From Agrobacterium albertimagni AOL15 (GTDB taxonomy: Bacteria; Pseudomonadota; Alphaproteobacteria; Rhizobiales; Rhizobiaceae): a stretch of DNA of 64,000 bases. The first letter of the stretch is position 1, and the number at the start of each line of letters is the position of its first letter. Below the pieces are notes generated by a model that worked only from the letters and a program-made list of their open reading frames with translations, made no database searches and was not told the origin of the DNA. Shown here one piece after another: positions 55,894-64,000 of the stretch. The position numbers were made by a program, and so were the translations under genes. Location: the NCBI RefSeq assembly GCF_000300855.1, contig NZ_ALJF01000004.1, positions 357,313 through 421,312 of the forward strand, read 5' to 3'.

Positions 55894-56607
55894 ATGTTCG
55901 TGGCTTTGGAGCCGCGCCGGCTTTATCGCCAGGTCGCGGAGCAGATCCGTGCGCTTATCGAAACGGGTGAATTGAAGCCGGGTTCGCGGCTTCCGCCCGA
56001 GCGCGAGCTCGCAGACCGCTTTTCAGTCTCGAGACCCACCGTCCGTGAGGCACTGATCGTGCTGGAGGTCGAGGGACACATTCAGATCCGTATGGGCTCT
56101 GGTGTCTATATCAGCAGCCGGCCCCGGCCAGCCCAAGAGAGTGCCGCCAATGACGACAGCGAAGGCCCGCTGGAAATCCTGCAGGCGCGCTGCCTGATTG
56201 AAAGTGGCATCGCGGAAGAGGCCGCAAGGCTTGCGACGGCGGAAGGTCTCATGCGGATCGACGCCATTCTGGAGCGCATGGAGGGCGCACTGGACGATGG
56301 CGCGGTGGCACTGGCGTGTGACCGCGATTTCCACACGGCGATTGCCGACATCATCGGAAATTCGGCGCTCAAGCACTTCACCGGTCTGATCTACGATTCG
56401 CGCATGTCGCCGTATTTCAAGAAGCTGGCCAGCTATTTCGAGGGGCCGCATACCTGGAAGCTGGCGCTCGAAGAGCACCGCATCATTCGCAACGCGATCG
56501 CAGCTCGGGACCCGGACGGTGCCCGAGAGGCCATGCGGCGTCATCTGACGCTGGCGCAGAAGAGATTCTCGGAAAGCTTTGAGGAGGAGCCGACCAGAGA
56601 AGACTGA
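55894..56607 (+). CDS. GntR/FadR-family regulator (UxuR/ExuR-like)
   Basis: A 237-residue FCD-domain regulator: RRLYRQVAEQIRALIETGEL, LPPERELADRFSVSRPTVREALIVLEVEGHI in two blocks and GSGVYIS make up the winged helix; DFHTAIADIIGNSAL, HRIIRNAI and HLTLAQKRF carry ligand/metal residues of the FCD domain. GGAGG lies seven bases before ATG. It heads the operon of TRAP transporter and hexonate genes and its operator lies at the promoter. Confidence 0.92.
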   Translation: MFVALEPRRLYRQVAEQIRALIETGELKPGSRLPPERELADRFSVSRPTVREALIVLEVEGHIQIRMGSGVYISSRPRPAQESAANDDSEGPLEILQARCLIESGIAEEAARLATAEGLMRIDAILERMEGALDDGAVALACDRDFHTAIADIIGNSALKHFTGLIYDSRMSPYFKKLASYFEGPHTWKLALEEHRIIRNAIAARDPDGAREAMRRHLTLAQKRFSESFEEEPTRED

Positions 56608-56664
56608 CCGTTCGGGCCTCGCGCCCACGGTTTCCAAAGAGTTCTGTTTCAATGGGAGGAAAAC

Positions 56665-57639
56665 ATGAAACTGACACTTAAGACGCTTCTTGGAGCAGCG
56701 GCGGTGATTGTCGCGTCCACTGTCTCGGTCCATGCCGAGACCGTTCTGAAATGGGCCCATGTCTACGAGACTTCGGAGCCCTTCCACACGGATTCCGTCT
56801 GGGCGGCAGAAGAGATCAACAAGCGGACCGATGGCCGCTACAAGATCGACGTCTTCCCGGCTTCGCAGCTCGGCAAGGAAGCTGACATCAACCAGGGCCT
56901 CAAGCTCGGAACCGTCGATATCATCATCTCCGGCTCGAGCTTTGCCGCACGCGATCACAATCCGATCGGCGTGACCTACTATCCCTACATCTTCCGCGAC
57001 CCGAGCCATCTCCTGGCCTACACCAAGAGCGACGTCTTCAAGAAGCTGACGGCCGGCTATGAAGAGAAGACCGGCAACCATATCGTTGCCGTCAGCTACT
57101 ATGGAACACGGCATACCACGTCAAACCGACCCATCGCCAAATGCGAAGACATGGCGGGCTTGAAGATCCGCGTACCGGATGTTCCGGCCTATCTGGCGAT
57201 GCCGCGGGCCTGCGGTGCCAACACAACGCCGATCGCCTTTGCGGAAGTCTATCTCGCCCTGCAAAACGGCACGGTTGAAGCCCAGGAAAATCCGCTGACG
57301 ACGATCGAGGCCAAGAAGTTCTACGAGGTTCAGAAGAACATCGTGCTGACCGGCCACATCGTCGACCACCTGAACACGGTCGTCTCCAAGACCCGTTGGG
57401 CAAGTCTGTCGGATGAAGACAAGGCGATCTTCACCGAGGTGATGCTGGAAGCAGCGGCCCGCACGACGAAGACGATCGAAGCCCGTGAAAAGGCGCTGGT
57501 CGACGAGTTCAAGGCAAAGGGCATCACAGTCACCGAAGTCGACAAGGCTGACTTCGAAGAGAATGTCCTCGCCAAGGCGAAGTTCGAGGACTTCGGCTAC
57601 GACAAGGCTGATTGGGAAGCCATCCGCGCCATCCAGTAA
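56665..57639 (+). CDS. TRAP transporter substrate-binding protein (DctP family)
   Basis: A 324-residue periplasmic protein with a signal peptide (LLGAAAVIVASTVSVHAETV). DctP features include LKWAHVYETSEPFH, IDVFPASQLGKEADINQGLKLG in two blocks, and AEVYLALQNGTVEAQENPL with the conserved Arg in LKIRVPDVPAYL that clamps the ligand carboxylate. Genes for an idonate/gulonate-type dehydrogenase and UxuAB follow, so a hexonate or hexuronate ligand is expected. Confidence 0.93.
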   Translation: MKLTLKTLLGAAAVIVASTVSVHAETVLKWAHVYETSEPFHTDSVWAAEEINKRTDGRYKIDVFPASQLGKEADINQGLKLGTVDIIISGSSFAARDHNPIGVTYYPYIFRDPSHLLAYTKSDVFKKLTAGYEEKTGNHIVAVSYYGTRHTTSNRPIAKCEDMAGLKIRVPDVPAYLAMPRACGANTTPIAFAEVYLALQNGTVEAQENPLTTIEAKKFYEVQKNIVLTGHIVDHLNTVVSKTRWASLSDEDKAIFTEVMLEAAARTTKTIEAREKALVDEFKAKGITVTEVDKADFEENVLAKAKFEDFGYDKADWEAIRAIQ

Positions 57640-57648
57640 TAGCGCCAT

Positions 57649-57671
57649 CCCGGCGCCAGTCAGGCGCCGGG
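57649..57671 (+). other. Intercistronic hairpin after dctP
   Basis: CCCGGCGCC and GGCGCCGGG pair perfectly around AGTCA (extendable by one T-A pair), between dctP and dctQ. It has no T-run. Same position and type as the hairpins after the two ABC binding-protein genes of this window. Confidence 0.6.
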
Positions 57672-57707
57672 ACTCCTTCTGAAATCATCGAGAATTGGAG
57701 CCGACCC

Positions 57708-58283
57708 ATGACGGAGCACCCGCACGCGCCGATCAGTGTGGAAGAGATGGCGCATGCCTTCGAGGAGGAGGCAGCACCCGTCGATCTATCCCATCACGCC
57801 ATCGAGGATTGGGTGACGCTGGCAGTGTTCTGGGGCATGGGCCTCGCCGTGTTTCTGCAGTTCTTTACCCGCTACGTCCTGAACAACAGCTTTTCCTGGA
57901 CCGAGGAAATCGCCGCCAATTGTCTCGTTGTTGTCGTCTTCATGGGGTCCGTCATGTGCGTGCGCACCATGCGGCATATCCAGGTGGACCTGCTCTACCG
58001 GTTTCTGCCAACACGGGCGGTCAGGGTGCTCGAAACGGTCGTCGATGCCATCGGCATCGCCTTCTTCGCCTACATGACCTGGCTGATGTGGCGCTATCTG
58101 GAGATCGTCGGCGAGGAGCGCATGGTCACCGTGGACCTGCCGCGCGGCATCGTCTTCTACACCGTCTTTGCAGCCTTTGCGCTGATGTTTGCCCGCTCTG
58201 TCCATAACCTCGTCAAGGATCTGACGGGGGCGAAAACCGCGCGCCAGAAGGCGCAGGAAGACATTCACGCAGGGGGAATCTAG
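57708..58283 (+). CDS. TRAP transporter small permease (DctQ family)
   Basis: A 191-residue protein with four transmembrane helices (VTLAVFWGMGLAVFLQFFTRY is the first) and DctQ features NNSFSWTEEIAAN and MRHIQVDLLYRFLP. ATG 57708 chosen as the frame upstream covers dctP and its hairpin. Forms the membrane unit with DctM, three bases from the next gene. Confidence 0.92.
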   Translation: MTEHPHAPISVEEMAHAFEEEAAPVDLSHHAIEDWVTLAVFWGMGLAVFLQFFTRYVLNNSFSWTEEIAANCLVVVVFMGSVMCVRTMRHIQVDLLYRFLPTRAVRVLETVVDAIGIAFFAYMTWLMWRYLEIVGEERMVTVDLPRGIVFYTVFAAFALMFARSVHNLVKDLTGAKTARQKAQEDIHAGGI

Positions 58284-58286
58284 ACC

Positions 58287-59693
58287 ATGCTGCTTCTCAT
58301 CGGTTCCTTTCTGTTTCTCTTGATCCTCGGCACACCGGTTGCGGTCTCTATGGCCGTCGCGTCGCTCGCCTATCTCGTGATCTACGGCGTTGCTCCTGAC
58401 ATCATCGCCGCTCAACGCATGATCGCCGGCGTCGAGAGCTTCCCGCTGATTGCGGTGCCCTTCTTCATCCTGGCCGGCAATCTCATGAACATTGCCGGGG
58501 TGACGGGCCGCATTTACAAGTTCGCCCTGTCACTGGTCGGCTGGATGAAAGGTGGCTTGGCGCAGGTCAACATCATCGGCTCGGTGGTTTTTTCCGGCAT
58601 GTCCGGAACGGCGCTTGCCGATGCCGCCGGCATTGGCACCATCGAAATCAAGGCCATGAAGGATCATGGCTATCCGGTGGAGGCGGCTGTCGGGGTCACC
58701 GCGGCCTCGGCCACTCTGGGGCCCATCTTCCCGCCATCCCTGCCCTTCGTGATCTACGGCATGATGGCCAATGCCTCGATCGGGGCCCTGTTCATGGCTG
58801 GTATCGTGCCGGGGGTCGTGATGGCGATCCTGATGATGCTGACGGTGTACATCTTCGCCAAGCGCAAGGGCTGGGGCTCTGATACGCCATTCGAGCTGAA
58901 GCAATTGCTGGCTGCCTCGCTGGAAGTGGTGATCGTCCTCGCTTTCCCTGTCGCCATCTACCTGATGATCCTGGCGGGAATGTCGGTCAATGTCGCGGTG
59001 CTGATCGGACTTGCGGTTCTCGTGGCGCTCGACTGGTATTTCGACTTTTCCGCGGTCATGGCGTTGATGACACCCGTGCTGCTGATCGGCGGCATGACGA
59101 TGGGCTGGTTCACACCAACAGAGGCGGCCGTGGCTGCCGTTCTCTGGTCGTTGTTTCTCGGGCTCGTTCGCTACCGGACGATGACGGTGAGAACGCTGGC
59201 AAAGGCGTCGTTCGACACGATCGAAACCACGGCCTCGGTGCTGTTCATCGTCACCGCCGCGTCGATCTTCGCCTGGTTGTTGACGGTGAGCCAGGCAGCA
59301 CAGCTATTCTCGGACTTCATGTTCGGGCTCACCGACAACTGGTGGACCTTCCTGATCATCGTCAACATCCTGCTGCTGGTCGTCGGGGCCTTCCTCGATA
59401 CGATTGCTGCCATCAGCATCCTTGTGCCGATCCTGATGCCGGTTGCAGCCCGCTATGGCATCGATCCGGTGCATCTGGGCGTCGTCATCACCCTCAACCT
59501 GATGATCGGGCTTCTGACCCCACCCGTCGGCATGGTGCTGTTCGTGCTTGCACGCATCTCCAAACTGTCGGTGGAAAAGACGACCTTGGCCATCCTGCCC
59601 TGGATGATCCCGCTCTTCCTGGCGCTTGGCCTCATCACCTTCATCCCAGCCATCACCATGTGGCTGCCGACACAACTCGGTCTTATCCGTTGA
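58287..59693 (+). CDS. TRAP transporter large permease (DctM family)
   Basis: A 468-residue, about 12-helix sodium-coupled permease. It starts LLLIGSFLFLLILGTPVAVSM and has GMSGTALADAAGIGTIEIKAM, TLGPIFPPSLPFVIYGMMA and MIGLLTPPVGMVLFV, all signature loops of DctM. Length is slightly above the usual 425-430. Completes the TRAP system. Confidence 0.94.
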   Translation: MLLLIGSFLFLLILGTPVAVSMAVASLAYLVIYGVAPDIIAAQRMIAGVESFPLIAVPFFILAGNLMNIAGVTGRIYKFALSLVGWMKGGLAQVNIIGSVVFSGMSGTALADAAGIGTIEIKAMKDHGYPVEAAVGVTAASATLGPIFPPSLPFVIYGMMANASIGALFMAGIVPGVVMAILMMLTVYIFAKRKGWGSDTPFELKQLLAASLEVVIVLAFPVAIYLMILAGMSVNVAVLIGLAVLVALDWYFDFSAVMALMTPVLLIGGMTMGWFTPTEAAVAAVLWSLFLGLVRYRTMTVRTLAKASFDTIETTASVLFIVTAASIFAWLLTVSQAAQLFSDFMFGLTDNWWTFLIIVNILLLVVGAFLDTIAAISILVPILMPVAARYGIDPVHLGVVITLNLMIGLLTPPVGMVLFVLARISKLSVEKTTLAILPWMIPLFLALGLITFIPAITMWLPTQLGLIR

Positions 59694-59695
59694 TC

Positions 59696-59721
59696 GACCG
59701 GTCCGCTTGAGCGGGCCGGTC
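59696..59721 (+). other. Intercistronic hairpin between TRAP genes and catabolic genes
   Basis: GACCGGTCCGC pairs with GCGGGCCGGTC around TTGA (11 bp with one T-G pair), directly after the dctM stop. No T-run follows, so it probably tunes expression within the operon rather than ending it. Confidence 0.5.
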
Positions 59722-59749
59722 TCCGTCTTGAACGAAAGGTCTTCTTGCG

Positions 59750-60820
59750 ATGCAAACCCGCGTTGCCCGCCTTCATGCCGAACGCGACCTGCGCGTCGAG
59801 CATCTCGATTATCCGGCATGTCGCGCCGGCGAGGTTCGCCTTGCCATGGCCGCAGGTGGCATCTGCGGCTCCGACCTGCATTACTACCAGGATGGCGGCT
59901 TCGGCCCGGTCCGCGTCCGTGAACCGATCATCGCCGGTCACGAAGCCTCCGGCTTCGTGGAGGAAATCGGCGAGGGTGTCAAAGGTCTTGAACTCGGTCA
60001 ACTTGTGGCAGTCAATCCGTCCCAACCCTGCGGCCAGTGCCAGTATTGCCGGATCGGACACCCCATCCATTGTCTGGACATGCGCTTCATGGGCTCGGCC
60101 ATGCGGCTGCCCCATGAAGACGGCCTGTTTCGCGAACACCTGGTGGTGCCTGCCATTCAATGCCATCCGGTCGGCGGCGACGTCACACCCGAAGAAGCGG
60201 CCTGCGCAGAGCCGCTGGCGGTCTGCCTCCATGCGGTGGCCCAGGCCGGCGACCTTAATGGCAAAGTCGTTCTTGTCACGGGCGCAGGGCCGATCGGTCT
60301 CTTGACCGTGGCTGCCGCCCGTCATGCAGGTGCAGGCCAGATCGTGGTCACGGATCTGGCCGACTCCGCCCTGTCGCGGGCGCTCTCAATGGGTGCCACG
60401 CAAGCCATCAATGTGAAAAGCGAGCCGGACGGACTTCTGCCATTCACGGAGCACAAGGGCTATTTCGACGTGGTTTTCGATTGCTCGGCGGCTGGCCCTG
60501 CCCTGCGTTCCGCCTTTGCGACCATCAAGCCACGCGGCGTTCTGGTCCAAGTCGGCGTGACCGGCGACGTCACCATTCCTCTCAACGCACTGGTCGGCAA
60601 GGAGATCGTCTGGCGCGGTTCGCAGCGGTTCCATGAGGAGTTCTCAGATGCCGTCGCGTTGATCTCGACGCGCCAGATCGATGTGCGTCCGATCATCTCG
60701 CACAGCTTCCCGCTCGATGCGGTGGTCGAGGCCTTTGAACAGGCCGGTGACCGCTCGAAGGCCTGCAAGGTGCAGATCACATTTCAACAGACGGCTGAAA
60801 GCCCAAAGGACGAGAGATGA
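59750..60820 (+). CDS. Zinc-dependent dehydrogenase, L-idonate/L-gulonate 5-dehydrogenase-like
   Basis: A 356-residue zinc MDR enzyme. Catalytic zinc region GGICGSDLHYYQDGG near 40 and GHEASG; structural zinc loop NPSQPCGQCQYC...HC near 88-106; DMRFMGSAM immediately after, a hallmark of IdnD; nucleotide fold VTGAGPIGLLTVAAARHAGA near 175. Relatives oxidise L-idonate to 5-ketogluconate or L-gulonate to D-fructuronate. With UxuB and UxuA next and no IdnO-like reductase, the L-gulonate reaction fits this operon better. Overlaps uxuA by four bases. Confidence 0.85.
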   Translation: MQTRVARLHAERDLRVEHLDYPACRAGEVRLAMAAGGICGSDLHYYQDGGFGPVRVREPIIAGHEASGFVEEIGEGVKGLELGQLVAVNPSQPCGQCQYCRIGHPIHCLDMRFMGSAMRLPHEDGLFREHLVVPAIQCHPVGGDVTPEEAACAEPLAVCLHAVAQAGDLNGKVVLVTGAGPIGLLTVAAARHAGAGQIVVTDLADSALSRALSMGATQAINVKSEPDGLLPFTEHKGYFDVVFDCSAAGPALRSAFATIKPRGVLVQVGVTGDVTIPLNALVGKEIVWRGSQRFHEEFSDAVALISTRQIDVRPIISHSFPLDAVVEAFEQAGDRSKACKVQITFQQTAESPKDER

Positions 60821-62016
60821 GACATACCTGGCGCTGGTTCGGCCCCATCGACAAAGTCAGTGTGAGAGATGCGGCCCAGGCGGGTGCCGAGGGCATCGTG
60901 TCCGCACTGCACCACATCGCAACCGGTGAGGTCTGGCCGGAAGACGAGATTGCCAAACGGCATGACGAGATCCGCGCCGGCGGTCTGGTTTGGGATGTGG
61001 TCGAGAGCATTCCGGTGTCCGAGGACATCAAAACGCAGACCGGCGACTGGAAGCGCCACATCGCCAACTGGCAGGAAACGCTCAGACGCCTGTCGGCCTC
61101 GGGCATACGAACGGTCTGCTATAATTTCATGCCGATCCTCGACTGGACACGCACGGATTTGCGGTGGGAGACGGGTCACGGCGCCAAAGCCATGCGCTTT
61201 GATCTCGTCGATTTCGCAGCCTTCGATATCCATATCCTGAAGCGACCCCAGGCTGCCGCGGACTATCCGGACTGGCTGACCGACGAGGCAGCGCGGCGTT
61301 TCCATGGCATGCTGGACGCCAAGATTGTGGCGCTTGGCAAGAACATTGGTGCCGGCCTGCCGGGCTCTGCCGACGGCTACACGCTCGAGCAGCTGCTCGA
61401 AAAGCTTCGCTCCTACCGGGGCATCAACCGCGAACGGCTGCAGCAGAACCTCGTCGATTTCCTCAGCGACGTCGCGCCGGTCGCCCAGCAGGTCGGCATC
61501 AATATCTGCGCGCACGGCGATGATCCGCCCTGGCCACTGCTGGGTCTCCCGCGCATATTGTCGACAGAGGGGGACTATGCGCACATGCTGGATGCCGTTG
61601 ATGTCAGCGCCAACGGCGTCACACTCTGCACCGGATCACTCGGCGCGCGCCCTGACAATGATCTGCCTTTTCTTGCCAAGCGCTTTGCCGACCGCATCCA
61701 CTTCGTGCACCTCCGCAACGTGACCCGTGACACCGACACAGTCCCTTGCTCCTTTTTCGAGGACGAGCATCTGGAAGGCGGGACCGACATGGTGGCCGTG
61801 ATCGCGGCCCTCCTGACGGAGGAGGCAAGACGGCGGAAAGAGGGGCGTGAAGATCACCAGATTCCCATGCGTCCGGACCACGGCCAGGAAATCCTCGATG
61901 ACCTGACGCGTGGTGCACAGCCAGGCTATCCAGCCATCGGCAGACTCAAGGGCCTGGCAGAGCTTCGCGGCATCGAGCGCACGCTGTCGCATGCCCGATA
62001 CGGATTGGGAGGCTAA
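60817..62016 (+). CDS. uxuA: D-mannonate dehydratase (UxuA)
   Basis: A 399-residue UxuA: MRHTWRWFGPIDKVS at the start, VVESIPVSEDIKTQ, YNFMPILDWTRTDL, the metal-site blocks NICAHGDDPPWPLLGLPRI split around 230, LCTGSLGARPDNDL, HLRNV and RPDHGQEILDD near the C-terminus. It dehydrates D-mannonate to 2-keto-3-deoxy-D-gluconate, which enters the Entner-Doudoroff route. Translationally coupled with both neighbours. Confidence 0.96.
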   Translation: MRHTWRWFGPIDKVSVRDAAQAGAEGIVSALHHIATGEVWPEDEIAKRHDEIRAGGLVWDVVESIPVSEDIKTQTGDWKRHIANWQETLRRLSASGIRTVCYNFMPILDWTRTDLRWETGHGAKAMRFDLVDFAAFDIHILKRPQAAADYPDWLTDEAARRFHGMLDAKIVALGKNIGAGLPGSADGYTLEQLLEKLRSYRGINRERLQQNLVDFLSDVAPVAQQVGINICAHGDDPPWPLLGLPRILSTEGDYAHMLDAVDVSANGVTLCTGSLGARPDNDLPFLAKRFADRIHFVHLRNVTRDTDTVPCSFFEDEHLEGGTDMVAVIAALLTEEARRRKEGREDHQIPMRPDHGQEILDDLTRGAQPGYPAIGRLKGLAELRGIERTLSHARYGLGG

Positions 62017-63446
62017 TGTTGCAAAGGCTCTCCAGCACGACGGGTCTTCCGGATACGGTCCGTCAACCGCAGTTTGACCGGACGAAACTGAAACCCGGCA
62101 TCGTGCATATCGGGATCGGCGCCTTCCACAGGGCGCATCAGGCGGTGTTCACGCAGCGTGCTCTGGAGGCCGAATTCGGACCTTGGGGCATCATTGCCGT
62201 GAACCTGCGTTCGGCCGAGCCGGTCGAAGCGCTCGCCAATCAGGATGGCCTCTATTCCATCACCACTCGCAGCGAGGCAGGCGATCAATCCGAGGTCATC
62301 GGCGCGACCGTCGACTGGATTTGTGCTGCGTCCGATCGTGCTCGTGTGCTCTCGGCTCTGGCCGATCCGGCAATCCGTTTGGTGACGATCACCGTGTCGG
62401 AAAAGGCCTATGGGCTTGATCCGACAACCGGTGGTCTGGACCGGGCTCATCAAGCTGTTGTCGCGGACCTCGAGACGCCGAACGCGCCAGTCGGTGTGCT
62501 CGGCTTCCTCGTTGAGGGGCTTGCCCTACGGCGCGCGGCAGGGCTTCCCCCCTACACGGTTCTCTGTTGCGACAACCTTCCATCCAACGGCAAGGTCGTG
62601 CGCCGACTGGTTCTGGAGATGGCCCAACTGCGCGATCCTGCACTGGCCGACTGGATCGCCGAAAAGGGTCGGTTTCCCTGCTCCATGGTCGACCGGATCG
62701 TGCCCGCCGCTACCGACACCACCCGTCTTCGTGCCGAAAGACTACTCGGAACCCACGACGCCCTGGCAATCGATACCGAGCCATTTATGCAATGGGTCAT
62801 CGAGGATGACTTTATTTCCGGTCGCCCGTCCTGGGAGGCTGGCGGTGCAATCTTCACCGACGAAGTTGAGCCCTACGAGAAGATGAAGCTGCGATTGCTT
62901 AACGGCACGCATACGCTGCTCGCCCATCTCGGGATCCTCGCCAACCTTGACTATATCCGCGACGTGATGGCCGTGCCGGATCTGGCGGCCAAGGCGCGGC
63001 TGCATATGGAAGAGGTCGTCTCGACGCTCGATCCGGTGCCCGGCATCGACCTTCCCGCCTATATCGACGAGCTTCTGGCGCGCTTTTCCAATCCGACGAT
63101 CGACCATCGCAACCTTCAGATCGCGCTCGACACGACCCAAAAACTGCCGCAGCGGCTTTTGGCGCCGACCGTCGAAATGCTGGCGAAAGGTCAGACAGCG
63201 GTCACGACGGCCTATGCCGTGGGGGTCTGGATCGCATCGGTGAAGAAGCGAGCCGATTGTGACGATCCACGTCGCAGCGAGGTCCTTGAGGCTGCAGCGA
63301 GGATAGATGCCATAGATCCTGCCGGACCCTTCTTTTCAATCCCCGGTCTTTTTCCGCCTGAGCTCTCGGCGGCCAGCGACTGGCGGGACAACGTCAATGC
63401 TGCGATCCTGTCGTTCTGGCATAGCGGCGCTGCGGGCCCCCGTTAG
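62016..63446 (+). CDS. uxuB: D-mannonate oxidoreductase / fructuronate reductase (UxuB, mannitol dehydrogenase family)
   Basis: A 476-residue long-chain dehydrogenase: HIGIGAFHRAHQAVF near 33 (nucleotide binding), VTITVSEKAYGLD, CDNLPSNGK, FPCSMVDRIVPA near 230 and the catalytic Lys region EPYEKMKLRLLNGTHT near 290. It reduces D-fructuronate to D-mannonate for UxuA. Start ATG overlaps the uxuA stop (TAATG). It is distantly paralogous to the dehydrogenase at the window's left edge. Last gene of the operon; no intrinsic terminator is seen right after it. Confidence 0.92.
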   Translation: MLQRLSSTTGLPDTVRQPQFDRTKLKPGIVHIGIGAFHRAHQAVFTQRALEAEFGPWGIIAVNLRSAEPVEALANQDGLYSITTRSEAGDQSEVIGATVDWICAASDRARVLSALADPAIRLVTITVSEKAYGLDPTTGGLDRAHQAVVADLETPNAPVGVLGFLVEGLALRRAAGLPPYTVLCCDNLPSNGKVVRRLVLEMAQLRDPALADWIAEKGRFPCSMVDRIVPAATDTTRLRAERLLGTHDALAIDTEPFMQWVIEDDFISGRPSWEAGGAIFTDEVEPYEKMKLRLLNGTHTLLAHLGILANLDYIRDVMAVPDLAAKARLHMEEVVSTLDPVPGIDLPAYIDELLARFSNPTIDHRNLQIALDTTQKLPQRLLAPTVEMLAKGQTAVTTAYAVGVWIASVKKRADCDDPRRSEVLEAAARIDAIDPAGPFFSIPGLFPPELSAASDWRDNVNAAILSFWHSGAAGPR

Positions 63447-63696
63447 GCTCTTCTATTCGCAGCTTAGGTGAGAGTGTCTTGGGTGCTGACGCGGCTATTT
63501 TACGAAGTCCAAGACAGGGTTGGGCAGACCGAGCTCCGGCTGCCAATTAGAGTGAGGTCTGCACTTAGGCTGTGGTTGCCCTGACTGTGGACCGGCTCAT
63601 TCCCGAACGCAGTCACACCTCTCCGCTATCGGTGGCGGAGACGCGCAGCATCTCGCGGACGGATGTGTTTTGGATTGATGTGTGTGTTGGGGGATT
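63447..63696. other. Non-coding gap between uxuB and the initiator tRNA
   Basis: About 250 bases with no credible gene. Two inverted repeats are visible: GTCTTGG/CCAAGAC around positions 63476-63514 (seven-bp arms, long loop) and CTCCGC/GCGGAG near 63620-63640. Neither is followed by a T-run. A small RNA or a 3' tRNA trailer could lie here but nothing proves it. Confidence 0.4.
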
Positions 63697-63773
<77 letters not shown>

Positions 63774-63782
63774 TCACCAGCG

Positions 63783-63890
63783 TAAATCCCTGAGGGATTT
63801 ATCGCGACAGAGCAAACTCTTGAGTTTGCGTCTCTTGCGGCGCAAATCTGGTTGGATTTGCGCCTTTTTCGGTATTTTCGAAAGCGAAAA
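63783..63890 (+). repeat. Cluster of four hairpins upstream of the tRNA gene
   Basis: In order: TAAATCCC/GGGATTTA (63783-63801), GCAAACTC/GAGTTTGC (63812-63829), GGCGCAAATC/GATTTGCGCC (63839-63864) followed by TTTTT, and TTTTCG/CGAAAA (63875-63890). The third could be an intrinsic terminator for plus-strand transcription. The repeated AAATC/GATTT arms suggest a palindromic intergenic element. The remaining bases to 64000 show no gene. Confidence 0.6.
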
Positions 63891-64000
63891 GACCGCTTTT
63901 GGCGGCCCTAAGATTTCGGCTTGGGCCGATGTTGTGTCGAGAAGATTGTTTTTCAGCGTTTTTAGCTGACAACATTGCCTTTAGCAGACCTGGCAGCGAC

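Overview
The window looks like a chromosome or chromid segment of a member of the Rhizobiaceae (Rhizobium/Agrobacterium/Sinorhizobium relatives). The reasons are the start in a mannitol dehydrogenase–HAD–sugar kinase polyol operon, a hutF-type histidine pathway, a cyoABCD plus SURF1 block, an assimilatory nasTS-nrtABC-nirBD-nasA locus, many ABC/TRAP uptake and GntR/TetR regulator modules, hairpin-rich intergenic elements, and an initiator tRNA of the A-U/G-C/G-C anticodon-stem type. No insertion sequence, prophage, CRISPR array or rRNA was seen. Coding density is high and most genes sit in tight, often overlapping, operons.

Layout. 1-3140: end of a polyol operon (mannitol-type dehydrogenase truncated by the window edge, HAD phosphatase, FGGY pentulose kinase). 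3276-12896: histidine utilisation in the order hutF, hutH-like paralogue, hutI, hutH, hutG, hutU, hutD, hutC; the first hutH copy lacks the residues that form the catalytic MIO group. 12954-19012: an RND efflux operon (two adaptors and a pump) divergent from its TetR regulator. 19036-24000: cytochrome bo3 quinol oxidase cyoABCD plus SURF1, divergent from an MFS transporter. 25765-37762: nitrate assimilation. NasT (ANTAR antiterminator) and NasS (nitrate sensor) lie upstream of a sigma-54 promoter and a leader RNA with two hexaloop hairpins and a terminator, followed by nrtABC, nirB, nirD, nasA and a siroheme-synthase gene with a degenerate, shortened methyltransferase half.

37868-43355: an electrophile/xenobiotic-type cluster (zinc-free MDR oxidoreductase, alpha/beta hydrolase, two SDRs, an Old Yellow Enzyme) divergent from a TetR regulator. 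43380-55576: a catabolic island of unknown substrate with a DapA-family aldolase, a dipeptide-type ABC importer, an EamA exporter/permease, a cytoplasmic BNR sialidase-like protein, PdxA2, an iron alcohol dehydrogenase, a GntR regulator and a DUF1537 four-carbon acid sugar kinase. The PdxA2 plus DUF1537 pair points to a threonate/erythronate-like intermediate ending in dihydroxyacetone phosphate. 55894-63446: a GntR-controlled TRAP transporter with an IdnD-like dehydrogenase, UxuA and UxuB, best read as an L-gulonate (or hexuronate) route to 2-keto-3-deoxygluconate. 63697-63773: initiator tRNA on the minus strand, followed by a run of hairpins to the window end.

The most notable signals are the MIO-less HutH paralogue inside the hut operon, the complete NasT-type RNA switch in front of nrtA, the degenerate CysG, and the uncharacterised acid-sugar island. 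All functional calls rest on reading motifs by eye and on gene context; no database search was run.
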